Positions 20,271 through 28,291 of a stretch of DNA of 64,000 nucleotides are shown in pieces. Positions within the stretch are counted from its first letter, which is position 1. Every line of letters begins with the position of its first letter. A model generated the notes under the pieces. The model was not told the DNA's origin. It was given only the letters and a program-made list of their open reading frames with translations, and ran no database searches. A program made the translations under genes and the position numbers. Source of the DNA: QHWT01 sp963755695 (GTDB lineage Bacteria > Acidobacteriota > Vicinamibacteria > Vicinamibacterales > 2-12-FULL-66-21); assembly GCA_963755695.1 (NCBI GenBank), contig CAVWLB010000001.1, positions 248,001 to 312,000 of the forward strand, given 5' to 3'.

Positions 20271-21128
20271 ATGACGTCGTCCACGTCCGAAGACGCGTTG
20301 CGCCGGCAGTTCTACGGCGCCCGCGATATTCGAGGCCTCTATCCCCGGATCACGGACAACCATCTCCGCTACCTGGAAAAATGGGGGTTGATCAGGCCCG
20401 CCGCCAACACCTCCAGCGAACGGTTTTACAGCTTCACCGACCTCACGACGATCAAGCAGCTCGCCTCGGAGCTCGAACGCAATGTGCCGCTGAAAACCGC
20501 GCTGCGCGGGCTCCTCGCCGAACATCAAGGTCAGTTGCAGCTGGATTTCCATGCATCCGGCAGCGCGCCGGCGAAGGTGGTGACGCTGCCCGCCCGTCAG
20601 GCGAAGCGCGCGCCGGGGCGCGCGGGGGTGCCGGCGGCGGCGAGCTCCGCGTCGTTCACGGATCCACAGGCGACGCTCGCGGCGAAATACTTCGTCGAAG
20701 GCTCACGCATGGACGACGGCGACCAAAAGAAGATGCGCAACGCCGCCAGCGCCTACCGCAAAGCGCTCGTCATCGATCCGAACCTGGTACCGGCGATCGT
20801 CAACCTCGCGAACATCCATTACGCGGGCGACGAGCTGATCGAAGCGCAGGCGCTCTACGAGCGGGCAATCAATCTCGATCCCGATTGCTTCGAGGCGCAC
20901 TTCAACCTGGGCAACATCCACCACGACCTCGGACGTTTCGACGATGCGCTGGTGTGCTATCGGGATGCGGTGGCACTCAATCCGGGCTATCCGGACGCGC
21001 ACTTCTATCTCGCGGTCACGCTCGAGAAGACGGGGCACTCGCCTGAAGCCAAGCCGCACTGGAAGACCTACCAGGAGCTGGCACCCAACGGTGAATGGAT
21101 CGAGCTGGCGAGGGAATTCAGCGAATGA
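20271..21128 (+). CDS. MerR-type DNA-binding domain fused to TPR repeats
   Basis: Residues about 10-85 form a MerR-like winged helix (YGARDIRGLYPRITDNHLRY, then IRPAANTSSERFYSF and a dimer-helix-like stretch). After a Pro/Ala-rich linker, three to four TPR units follow (for example PNLVPAIVNLANIHYAGDEL and PDCFEAHFNLGNIHHDLGRF). The TPR part would bind a protein or peptide rather than a small ligand, which is unusual for MerR regulators. ATG at 20271 is preferred over GTG at 20247; TTGACT at 20232 could be a -35 box. It has no operon partner. Confidence 0.75.
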   Translation: MTSSTSEDALRRQFYGARDIRGLYPRITDNHLRYLEKWGLIRPAANTSSERFYSFTDLTTIKQLASELERNVPLKTALRGLLAEHQGQLQLDFHASGSAPAKVVTLPARQAKRAPGRAGVPAAASSASFTDPQATLAAKYFVEGSRMDDGDQKKMRNAASAYRKALVIDPNLVPAIVNLANIHYAGDELIEAQALYERAINLDPDCFEAHFNLGNIHHDLGRFDDALVCYRDAVALNPGYPDAHFYLAVTLEKTGHSPEAKPHWKTYQELAPNGEWIELAREFSE

Positions 21129-21139
21129 AAAGATGCCGG

Positions 21140-21300
21140 GTCTGACCAGCCTCCGCCAGGGCTGCGGCGGCGGCCGGCTGCAGGGGGCTTAGCCCCGCCG
21201 GCGCCATTTGTAGGGCCGGTCTTGAGACCGGCCGTTGGGGCGGGTCTTTAGCTCCGCCGGTTGCAGCCAGTTGTAGGGCCGGTCTTTAGACCGGCCGGCA
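21140..21300. repeat. Cluster of perfect short palindromes
   Basis: GGCCGGTCT-tg-AGACCGGCC (21214-21233) and GGCCGGTCT-tt-AGACCGGCC (21277-21296) are near-identical 9-bp-arm hairpins. Between and before them lie GGGGCTtAGCCCC (21184-21196) and GGCGGGTCTTTAGCTCCGCC (21238-21258). They lie between convergent genes and could end transcription from both sides or be REP-type elements. Confidence 0.8.
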
Positions 21301-21311
21301 TTTGACACGCG

Positions 21312-21605
21312 TCAGTACGTATACTCCGACCGTTCCCGTTTCTTTGGTGTGCGCCGCAGCTTGTAGAAGCTGCACTCCGGGCACCACGAATCGGCTTTGA
21401 ACCCTTCCTTGCCCGCGAAGGGCAGAACGTCGCGATGCGTGCAGAACTCGCCGTCCTCCGGCGTGGCCCGCCAGCGACACGACTGGAATTTCTCAATCGC
21501 TGGAGACTGCGCAGGCGATTCCACGGGCGCCGGAGACGGAGCCTCGGAAGTGGGAACGTCGGCAGAAGCCGGCGGTGCGCCGAACGAATTGGTGTTGTCC
21601 ATCAT
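21312..21605 (-). CDS. Small Cys-rich protein, possible metal-binding
   Basis: A 97-aa protein with an acidic, Pro/Ser-rich N-terminus (residues 1-38) and a C-terminal half with Cys in QSCRWRA, EFCTHRD and WCPECSFYK, followed by a basic tail. The four Cys and one His could bind zinc or iron. Its ATG overlaps the TGA of the DEAD-box helicase (ATGA), so it is translated with it. Family not recognised. The basic end and the helicase partner suggest a nucleic-acid role, which is inference. Confidence 0.65.
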   Translation of the reverse strand: MMDNTNSFGAPPASADVPTSEAPSPAPVESPAQSPAIEKFQSCRWRATPEDGEFCTHRDVLPFAGKEGFKADSWCPECSFYKLRRTPKKRERSEYTY

Positions 21606-22861
21606 CCCTGCAATTCAGGTCCGAAGGAACGCTGCAGCGCTTCGAGCGCGCGCAGCTCCTCGGGAGCGACCAGCGTCAAGGCAGTTCCCGTCGCTGCCGC
21701 GCGACCGGTTCGTCCGACGCGGTGCACGTAGGTTTCACGCGACGAGGGCACTTCAAAATTCACGACGTGGGTGATGCCATCGATATCGAGACCGCGTGCC
21801 GCGACGTCAGTCGCGACCAGCACGTGAAAGCGGCCGCTGCGGAATCCCTCGACCGCCTGTGTCCGCTGCTGCTGCGTGCGATCGGCATGCAGTGCCGCCG
21901 CGCGCAGTCCGAACGCCGCGAGCTTCCGCGCCAGCCGTTCCGCGCCACTCTTCGTTCTCACGAACACGAGCACGGGACCTTCGGTGCGCCGAAGAAATTT
22001 CGCCAGCCATTCGGTCTTCTGCGCGGCCGGAACGCTCTCGACGGTATGGGTAATCGACTTCGCCGGACCGGCTGAACCGATCTGCACGTACTTCGGCGTG
22101 CCGACGACCTCGGCCGCCAGGCGCATCACCTCGTCGGGCATGGTGGCGGAGAAGAGCAGCGTCTGTCGTTTTCCAACCGGCGGCAGCGTCTGCACGATGC
22201 GGCGGACGTCGGGCCAGAAGCCCATGTCCATCATCCGATCCGCTTCGTCGAGGACGAGCGTCTCCACGTGGTGGAAATTCACGGCGCCGTTCCGTTGATG
22301 GTCCATCAGCCGTCCCGGCGTGGCGACGACGATGTCGGCACCCGCGCGAAGCGCGCGCTCCTGCGCGTCCATCCCGACGCCACCGTAAACGGCGATGCTC
22401 GTGAGATCGGTGTGATACATGAAGCCCTGGACATCGTCTTCGATCTGGACGCACAGCTCGCGCGTCGGAGCCAGGATCAGCACGCGAGTGAAGCCGACGT
22501 CGGAAGGACTGGTCGCGCGCGCCTTCAAGAGACGATTGAGAATCGGAAGCAGGAACGCCGCGGTCTTGCCCGTGCCGGTGTCCGCGCAGCCAATCACGTC
22601 GTCGCCGGTCAGCGCGATCGGAATGACCGCACTTTGAATTGGCGTCGTGATCTCGAAGCCGCGCACGCGAACGCCTTCGAGCAGCGCCGGATCGAGGCCG
22701 AGCGAATCGAAGGCCACCGGCGACGGGTCGTAGTTTGCCTGCGGGCGGTCGAGCGTCTGCACGCGATGTGGCGCGTGCAAGCGGGGGGCGCTACTCGAGC
22801 GGCTAGGTCCGCCGCGCCGGCGTTGACGAGGCCGCGAGGTTCGGGTTGTGTGGGAATCCAA
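21602..22861 (-). CDS. DEAD-box RNA helicase (RhlE-like)
   Basis: A 419-aa ATP-dependent RNA helicase. After a basic N-terminus rich in Arg, the Q motif context TTPIQSAVIP precedes motif I ADTGTGKT, motif II DEAD in VLDEADRMMDMGF, motif III SAT, motif IV region VLVFVRTKSGAE and motif VI HRVGRTGRAA. There is no long C-terminal RNA-binding extension. It starts 6 bp after the infA stop and overlaps the next small gene, giving an infA-helicase-Cys protein operon. It probably acts in ribosome assembly or cold-related RNA remodelling. Confidence 0.9.
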   Translation of the reverse strand: MDSHTTRTSRPRQRRRGGPSRSSSAPRLHAPHRVQTLDRPQANYDPSPVAFDSLGLDPALLEGVRVRGFEITTPIQSAVIPIALTGDDVIGCADTGTGKTAAFLLPILNRLLKARATSPSDVGFTRVLILAPTRELCVQIEDDVQGFMYHTDLTSIAVYGGVGMDAQERALRAGADIVVATPGRLMDHQRNGAVNFHHVETLVLDEADRMMDMGFWPDVRRIVQTLPPVGKRQTLLFSATMPDEVMRLAAEVVGTPKYVQIGSAGPAKSITHTVESVPAAQKTEWLAKFLRRTEGPVLVFVRTKSGAERLARKLAAFGLRAAALHADRTQQQRTQAVEGFRSGRFHVLVATDVAARGLDIDGITHVVNFEVPSSRETYVHRVGRTGRAAATGTALTLVAPEELRALEALQRSFGPELQG

Positions 22862-22866
22862 GAGTT

Positions 22867-23085
22867 TTAGCGAGCGCGGAAGGTGATGATGCCGCGGACG
22901 GGATCGTACGGCGAGACGCCGACGGTCACTCGATCACCGGGAACGACCTTGATTCTAAAGCGGCGCATCCGACCGCTGAGCTGCGCAAGTACTTCGTGTC
23001 CCTGGTCGCACTGCACGCGATAAAGCCCGCCGCTGTGAACAGCCACGACGGTACCCTGCACATCAATCAGATCATCCTTGCTCAA
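22867..23085 (-). CDS. infA: Translation initiation factor IF-1
   Basis: A 72-aa S1-fold protein that binds the 30S A site. The S1 (OB-fold) core is complete, with VQGTVVAVHSGGLYRVQCDQG and RMRRFRIKVVPGDRVTVGVSPYDP (positions 10-65). Length is exactly usual. The start codon is TTG, with AAAGGA 6-10 nt upstream; a weak start is common for infA in some groups. It heads the operon with the DEAD-box helicase. Confidence 0.95.
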   Translation of the reverse strand: MSKDDLIDVQGTVVAVHSGGLYRVQCDQGHEVLAQLSGRMRRFRIKVVPGDRVTVGVSPYDPVRGIITFRAR

Positions 23086-23238
23086 TTGCTATCCTTTCAA
23101 TCAAATATTGTGCCACGTTTGGGGGCGCATTGCAAACCGTTTGCCGCCACTTGATACTCTTGCGGTCCTCCGAGAGGTCGCCGCCAAGCGGCCTCCCGTA
23201 GCGCGCATCCGAGAAAGGTACGCTCTCTGCCAGACCGT

Positions 23239-25848
23239 CTAGAGGGCCCGGACCGCCCCTTCGACCTGCTTGGCGAGAGCCGCATAGTCGTGCCCCGTCA
23301 ATGACATAGCGGCCCCGAACGCACAGCGTGCCCGACCCGCAGTTGGGAATCGCGCCGTGTGGTGAAGGATGCGATCGAGTCCCTCGAGTCGAACCGGCAC
23401 GACCGGTACCTCCAGCCGTGATGCGATCATACCGATGCCGGCACGAAAGTTGTTGATTTCCCCTCGATCGGTGCGTTTCCCTTCCGGAAAAATCAGGACT
23501 GAGTATCCGGCACCCAGCAGGTCCCCCACGTAGCGCAACGTCTGCCGTGTGCCGGTCTCGCGTTGAGGCAGCGGAAACGCGTTGAAGAAGAACGCCGCGA
23601 GGTAATAGTTCAGGCTGTTGGTGAACCACGCCGCACGGCCGAACTGGTCGGGATAGAAGTGGGCCTTGAAGAATTCCTTGGCCATTGCCGGGGCCACGCG
23701 GTAACGCCAGTGCGGCGGCAGCGAATCCAGAATGACCGGCGTATCGAGGTGACTCTGGTGATTCGATGCGAAGACGACCGGACCGTCGATGCGTTCGAGA
23801 TGATCGAGTCCCTCGACCGTCACGCGCGCGAAGATCCGTCCCGTGGGAAGGATCCACGTGGGAAGGCTGGCGCGCCGGATCGCGCGCACGGGGAGCGATC
23901 GATTCCATGACGGGAACTCGAAGATCGTGTCCTGGGGTCTGACCCCCGTACACTCGGACTGGGGTCTGACCCCAGAGCTGGCAACGTGGGGTTGAGTCTC
24001 GCTGGTCAGCGCCTCGAGATCGGCGACGGTCTTCGCCGCCGCGAACGACCCTTCCTCGACGGTGATCTGGAACGCCTCTTCGAGCGCCATCAACAGCTCG
24101 ACGCGCTCGAGCGAACTCAATCCAAGCTCATCGACCGTCGTTGACGGCTCGATCGTCCGTCCAGGTGCAAAGCGCGCCAGAACGGACTGAACGTTACGTC
24201 CGCTGCCGGTCCCGGCCCGGGCTCCGATCGCAGCATGTTGACCGGTGATCCACTGCCGCAGCTCGCGACGTTTGAGCTTCTTCGTCCCTTCCGTCCGCGG
24301 GAGCGTACCGCTCGTCCAGACCGCAACTGCCCGCACCTTCTGATGATCGCCGAGCGTGGCATTTGCCGCGCGCACGATCGCGTCAGGATCGCTCCCGGGA
24401 TCGAGCACCAGAACTGCCTGCACGCGTTCGGCCGTGCTGCCCGCGATGGGTGCTCCGACGACTGCCGCTTCTCGAACACCGGGTTGCAGGTTGAGCGCGC
24501 GCTCGACATCTTCCGGAAACACGTTCAACCCCTCCGGCGTGACGATCATCTCCTTCTTGCGGCCGCGGATGTGCAATTGCCCGGCGGCATCGAATTCGCC
24601 GATGTCGCCGGTATGGAACCAGCCGTCCCGAAACGCGGTCCGCGTCTCTTCGGGCGCGTTGAAGTAGCCGCGGGTCACGTTTTCTCCACGGACGAGAATC
24701 TCCCCGTCGTCGGCAATCTTCACCTCGACTCCGCCGATCGGTTTCCCTACGGCGCCGCGGGCCGCTCGTAGAGGGTGATTCAAGGTAACGATTGGCGCGG
24801 TCTCCGTCAGTCCGTAACCCTGGACCACGACGAAACCGAGACGCCCCCAGAACGCCTCGACGTCGGGATCGAGCGGCGCGGCGCCAACCACCATCGACCA
24901 GAACTTCAATCCGAACAAGCGATGCACGCGGCGGTAGTGCCACCAGCGGCGCGCCCAGTGCATGCCCGCCGGCAGCGGCGTTGCGGTTTCCGGTAGAACG
25001 CGAATCACGTGGTCGCGGAGCACCTCGAGGATCTTCGGGACCGACACCAGCACCGACACCCGCCGCTGACGAATCTGACGAATGATGTCTTCGGGCGCGT
25101 AACTCCGGGTGAACACGACGACGCCGGGGAGCATCGGCGGCACGAACGTGGCCATCGCCTGTCCGAACATGTGACTGAGAGGCAGCAGGTTGAGGAATCG
25201 AATCGGGCTGAACAGGCGGATGTACTTCCGATACTTCGTAACTTCACGCTCGATGGGGACGATGTTCGCCAGAATGTTGCGGTGTGTGAGAACGACGCCC
25301 TTGGGATCGGCGGTAGCGCCGGATGTGAAGATGATTTCGGCCGTGGTATCCGGCCCGATTTCCAAGGCTGGAGATCCGAGGTCCGACATTCGGGATCCGG
25401 CCTCCGGCCGACTCTTACTCGGGGAGGCTTTCGCCTTCAGCTGGAAGATTTCACCGAGCCGCCAGACGTGTCCGGCCGAGCCCAGCGCGTCGACGTCGAC
25501 GACATCACCGACGAGGATCGCTTTTGCGTCGACAATTCCAGCGACCGTCCGGAGGAACTCGGGCGAAGCGCGGTAGTCGATCGGGACCAGCACGACCCCG
25601 CCGAGCAGCGCGCCCCACAGGCTCGCGACCCACTCGGGTCGGTTCTCGCTCCAGATGGCAACGTGTTGGCCGCTCGCGATCTGCGCCTGGCGCAACCGAT
25701 TGGCGAACTGCTGCGCCGCGCTGACCAGATCCGCGTATGACCACGACCAGGTGCGATATCCGTCGTCGTAGGTGAGGAAAATGGCGCGGGCGGTTCGCGG
25801 ATTGGAGGTCACGTCGGCGAGAAAATCAATCAGCGTGCGTCGCGTCAT
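23239..25848 (-). CDS. Fused AMP-dependent acyl ligase, acyl carrier and PlsC acyltransferase (Aas-like)
   Basis: An 869-aa three-part enzyme. Residues about 1-530 are an acyl-adenylate-forming ligase: P-loop-like FTSGATADPKGV, GYGLTETAP, and HTGDIGEF. Residues about 555-630 are an acyl carrier domain with the phosphopantetheine Ser in DELGLSSLERV. Residues about 670-869 are a PlsC acyltransferase with NHQSHLD and FPEGKRTD. The protein would activate a free fatty acid, load it on its own carrier and transfer it to a lysolipid or glycerophosphate. Two linkers hold repeat-derived peptides (see repeats at 23933 and 25369). It is divergent from the diadenylate-cyclase-like gene. ATG at 25848 lies 10 nt from CATAAT. 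Confidence 0.88.
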   Translation of the reverse strand: MTRRTLIDFLADVTSNPRTARAIFLTYDDGYRTWSWSYADLVSAAQQFANRLRQAQIASGQHVAIWSENRPEWVASLWGALLGGVVLVPIDYRASPEFLRTVAGIVDAKAILVGDVVDVDALGSAGHVWRLGEIFQLKAKASPSKSRPEAGSRMSDLGSPALEIGPDTTAEIIFTSGATADPKGVVLTHRNILANIVPIEREVTKYRKYIRLFSPIRFLNLLPLSHMFGQAMATFVPPMLPGVVVFTRSYAPEDIIRQIRQRRVSVLVSVPKILEVLRDHVIRVLPETATPLPAGMHWARRWWHYRRVHRLFGLKFWSMVVGAAPLDPDVEAFWGRLGFVVVQGYGLTETAPIVTLNHPLRAARGAVGKPIGGVEVKIADDGEILVRGENVTRGYFNAPEETRTAFRDGWFHTGDIGEFDAAGQLHIRGRKKEMIVTPEGLNVFPEDVERALNLQPGVREAAVVGAPIAGSTAERVQAVLVLDPGSDPDAIVRAANATLGDHQKVRAVAVWTSGTLPRTEGTKKLKRRELRQWITGQHAAIGARAGTGSGRNVQSVLARFAPGRTIEPSTTVDELGLSSLERVELLMALEEAFQITVEEGSFAAAKTVADLEALTSETQPHVASSGVRPQSECTGVRPQDTIFEFPSWNRSLPVRAIRRASLPTWILPTGRIFARVTVEGLDHLERIDGPVVFASNHQSHLDTPVILDSLPPHWRYRVAPAMAKEFFKAHFYPDQFGRAAWFTNSLNYYLAAFFFNAFPLPQRETGTRQTLRYVGDLLGAGYSVLIFPEGKRTDRGEINNFRAGIGMIASRLEVPVVPVRLEGLDRILHHTARFPTAGRARCAFGAAMSLTGHDYAALAKQVEGAVRAL
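23933..23974. repeat. Two GGGGTCTGACCCC palindromes inside a coding region
   Basis: GGGGTCTGACCCC occurs at 23934-23946 and 23961-23973, in the linker between the carrier and acyltransferase domains. It is translated in frame as SGVRPQ and TGVRPQ. The same palindrome (GGGTCTGACCCC) lies between genes at 34822-34833. Confidence 0.9.
25369..25400. repeat. CTCGGACCTC-like repeat patch inside a coding region
   Basis: GAGATCCGAGGTCCGAC followed by GGGATCCGG matches the words of the array at 16115 in reverse sense. It encodes the SRMSDLGSP stretch of a variable linker in the acyl ligase N-domain and keeps the frame. Confidence 0.6.
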
Positions 25849-25858
25849 CTCTCGGTGA

Positions 25859-25866
25859 ATTATGAT
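25859..25866. promoter_or_regulatory. Shared two-way -10 element
   Basis: ATTATGAT reads TATGAT on + (25861-25866, 9 nt before the ATG at 25876) and CATAAT on - (25859-25864, 10 nt before the ATG at 25848). The two genes start only 27 bp apart. Confidence 0.5.
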
Positions 25867-25875
25867 GGAAAGCCC

Positions 25876-27243
25876 ATGGCTCTTCCGCCGGTTTTTGCGG
25901 CCAGCGCGCTGTACGACAATCTGCTGCAGGCGGCGCTCCGGCAGTTCTTCGATCGCGCCACGTTCGAGACCGAGCCAATCCCGTCGCTTTCTTCCGACGG
26001 CCGTCTCGCGATCGAGCCAACCGGCGATCCCTCCGTGCTCTCGGTGCGATGGTTCGGCACGCGCCACGTGTTGCACGTGCCGGCGTCGCGTCCGTTCACC
26101 TCACACGAGGTGCGACTGGCGCGCGCCATCGGGGCGGTGCTCGCCGCGCGCTATCGCGCGATCTTCGATCCCAAGCAGATGCTCGAGCGCGGCGACCTGT
26201 TCCGCGGCGCTATCGAGGACCGCTACATCGCGGCGTTTCTCGACGAGGGCTCGTACGTCCAGTCCACCGAGCAAAAGCGCGCCGACCTGGTTGCCGGCGT
26301 AATCGAGGTGTTGCGGGTGGCGGCGCTTTCGAGTTATGAAAACCGCGCGATCTCCTCGGGCGTGCTGCTGCTCGACGGCCAGGTCGATCCCGCCCGCATG
26401 CGGCATGCCGACGATGCGCAGGCCTATCGCTACACCCAGGCGCTGACCGGCGTGAAGAGCTTCTTCCGCGTGTGTGACGGCATCCAGACGCAGTTTCTGG
26501 TCAACGGCGACGGGCTCGTTCTCGACATCGTCGATCTCTCCCGCTGGAGCCGCGAGAGCGGCGCTGCCGCCCGAATGGGGGTCACGTGTCCGGCGCCATA
26601 TCGGTCGCACGCGCAGGCGACGGCGGGTAACCGCAACATCTCGGTCGTGCTGAGTCCGAATCACGAAATCAAGGTGTTCGCCGAAGGCGTGCAGATGTTC
26701 AGTTTCAGCAACGCTCGATGGCACCTGCTGGACATCGATGCGAAGCACCAGTTGTGGGCGAATGCCGTCGGCAACCCGTTGCTCGCGGAACGGCTGCTCC
26801 AGACCGCTCTCGATCTTGCCGACGCTCGACAGGGAGCGCTCTTCGTCGTGCTGCGCGATCCTCCGGCGTCCTTGCCGCTCCTGGTCGCGCCGGCAGATCA
26901 GCTCGATTCAGTCCTTTCAACATCGTCAACCGGCGCCGCTCCAAACCGAACGCAGATGATGTACATGCTTCGCGGCCAGACGGCCATGGCGATCGACCCG
27001 GCCGTCCTGGCCGGCCTTGCGCGGATCGATGGTGCGGCGGTCATGGACACCTCCGGACGGATTCTGGCAATTGGCGCCATCCTGCTGCATCCCGAGCCGG
27101 TCGAGCCGCATTCAACGCTGGCGGTGGAAGGAGCACGGACGACGGCGGCGATGGCGGCTGGACGTTACGGACCTGTCCTCAAGGTGAGCGAAGACGGCCT
27201 GATAACTTTCTACGATCGCCAGGAGCGGATTTGGGATATCTAA
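25876..27243 (+). CDS. Diadenylate-cyclase (DAC/DisA_N)-domain protein with N-terminal sensor region
   Basis: A 455-aa protein whose last 115 residues match the DAC fold that makes c-di-AMP from two ATP. RIDGAAVMDTSGRILAIGAIL contains the DGA motif (residues 385-387). The second motif, normally RHR about 33 residues on, reads RTT here (421-423, in EGARTTAAMAAG). The N-terminal 330 residues fit the probable sensor region called DACNV that precedes DAC domains in some bacteria; that name is from memory. No membrane segment is visible. With RHR lost, cyclase activity is uncertain; it may be a nucleotide sensor. Its start is near-leaderless. Confidence 0.75.
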   Translation: MALPPVFAASALYDNLLQAALRQFFDRATFETEPIPSLSSDGRLAIEPTGDPSVLSVRWFGTRHVLHVPASRPFTSHEVRLARAIGAVLAARYRAIFDPKQMLERGDLFRGAIEDRYIAAFLDEGSYVQSTEQKRADLVAGVIEVLRVAALSSYENRAISSGVLLLDGQVDPARMRHADDAQAYRYTQALTGVKSFFRVCDGIQTQFLVNGDGLVLDIVDLSRWSRESGAAARMGVTCPAPYRSHAQATAGNRNISVVLSPNHEIKVFAEGVQMFSFSNARWHLLDIDAKHQLWANAVGNPLLAERLLQTALDLADARQGALFVVLRDPPASLPLLVAPADQLDSVLSTSSTGAAPNRTQMMYMLRGQTAMAIDPAVLAGLARIDGAAVMDTSGRILAIGAILLHPEPVEPHSTLAVEGARTTAAMAAGRYGPVLKVSEDGLITFYDRQERIWDI

Positions 27244-27299
27244 TTCCGGGCTCTCGCGGGGTTCCGAGGTTCTCATCAGCTTCGAAAGGTTCGAAGGCG

Positions 27300-28199
27300 A
27301 TGCGCATTTTTCTTACCGGTGGAACGGGTTACGTGGGCGGCGCCGTGCTGGATGCGCTCTTGCGCGGCGGGCACAAAGTCGATGCGTTGGTGCGCAACGG
27401 CCAGTCAGCGGCGATCGTTCAGGCACGCGGGGCAACGCCGGTTCTGGGCGACCTGCTCGAGCCGGCCACCTGGCGAGATGCGGCGGCAGTCGCCGACGGT
27501 GCGATCCACGCTGCGGCCGCATATGGTCCCCGCGCCCGCAAAGTGGATCAATCTGCGGTCGAGGTGCTTACGTCACTTCCGCCTAAGGACGGCCGCTTCA
27601 TCATTTACACCTCGGGCGTCTGGGTGCTCGGTCCGGCGCCCTCAGGCGCGGACGAGTGCGCTGCCGTAAACCCGGCGGAGCTCGTATCCTGGCGTCCGAC
27701 GCACGAGCAACGCGTGCTCGACACCAGTTCCACCGGTGTCCGGGCAGCGGTGATTCGTCCCGGCATCGTGTACGGCGGCGGGCGGGGCATCGTCGGCGGT
27801 ATCTTCAAAGACGTCGCAAACGGTCTCGTCCGCGTCGTCGGCAGCGGCGACAATCACTGGCCGCTCATCTACGATCGCGACCTGGGAGAACTCTATCTTC
27901 GCGTCGTAAACAATCCGTCCGCGTCGGGCGTCTACCACGCTAACGACGAGGGGGACGAGACGGTCAACGACCTCGTGGACGCAATCGGCGCGCACGCGCA
28001 GATCCGGCCAAGCGTTCGGCACGTTCCTCTGCCGGAGGCCCGGCAGAAGATGGGACCGTATGCGGATGCGCTGGCGCTCGACCAGATTGTTCGCAGCCCT
28101 CGCTCGCGCGGCCTCGGATGGGCGCCGACGGTGCACTCGGTGTCGGGCAACGCCGCCCGGCTGTTCGACGAATGGCGCCGCGGCCCTGAGGCGGCCTGA
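27300..28199 (+). CDS. NAD(P)-dependent epimerase/dehydratase (atypical SDR)
   Basis: A 299-aa extended SDR. The N-terminal Rossmann motif is FLTGGTGYVGGAVLDALL. YTSGVWVLGP marks the strand that holds the active-site Ser/Thr, and RPGIVYGGGRG is the usual PGxxYGxG context. A canonical YxxxK pair is not obvious, and the nearest position reads THEQR, so it is an atypical member that may be a reductase or a binding protein. ATG at 27300 is preferred over the long upstream-open frame, because that region overlaps the DAC gene. It lies 57 bp after the DAC gene. Confidence 0.8.
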   Translation: MRIFLTGGTGYVGGAVLDALLRGGHKVDALVRNGQSAAIVQARGATPVLGDLLEPATWRDAAAVADGAIHAAAAYGPRARKVDQSAVEVLTSLPPKDGRFIIYTSGVWVLGPAPSGADECAAVNPAELVSWRPTHEQRVLDTSSTGVRAAVIRPGIVYGGGRGIVGGIFKDVANGLVRVVGSGDNHWPLIYDRDLGELYLRVVNNPSASGVYHANDEGDETVNDLVDAIGAHAQIRPSVRHVPLPEARQKMGPYADALALDQIVRSPRSRGLGWAPTVHSVSGNAARLFDEWRRGPEAA

Positions 28200-28291
28200 T
28201 CGATTGACGGTTGCACCGGTTCCTGCCGCCGAACGCGAATCTCGAAGGTGGCTGCCACTTCCCGTTAGGAGACCTGCGTTCAGGAGGATAG

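Noticed and set aside
27300..27345. GGTTCGAAGG stretches as tRNA T-loops
   Set aside because: No cloverleaf arms or anticodon stem can be drawn around them. No tRNA was found in the window.
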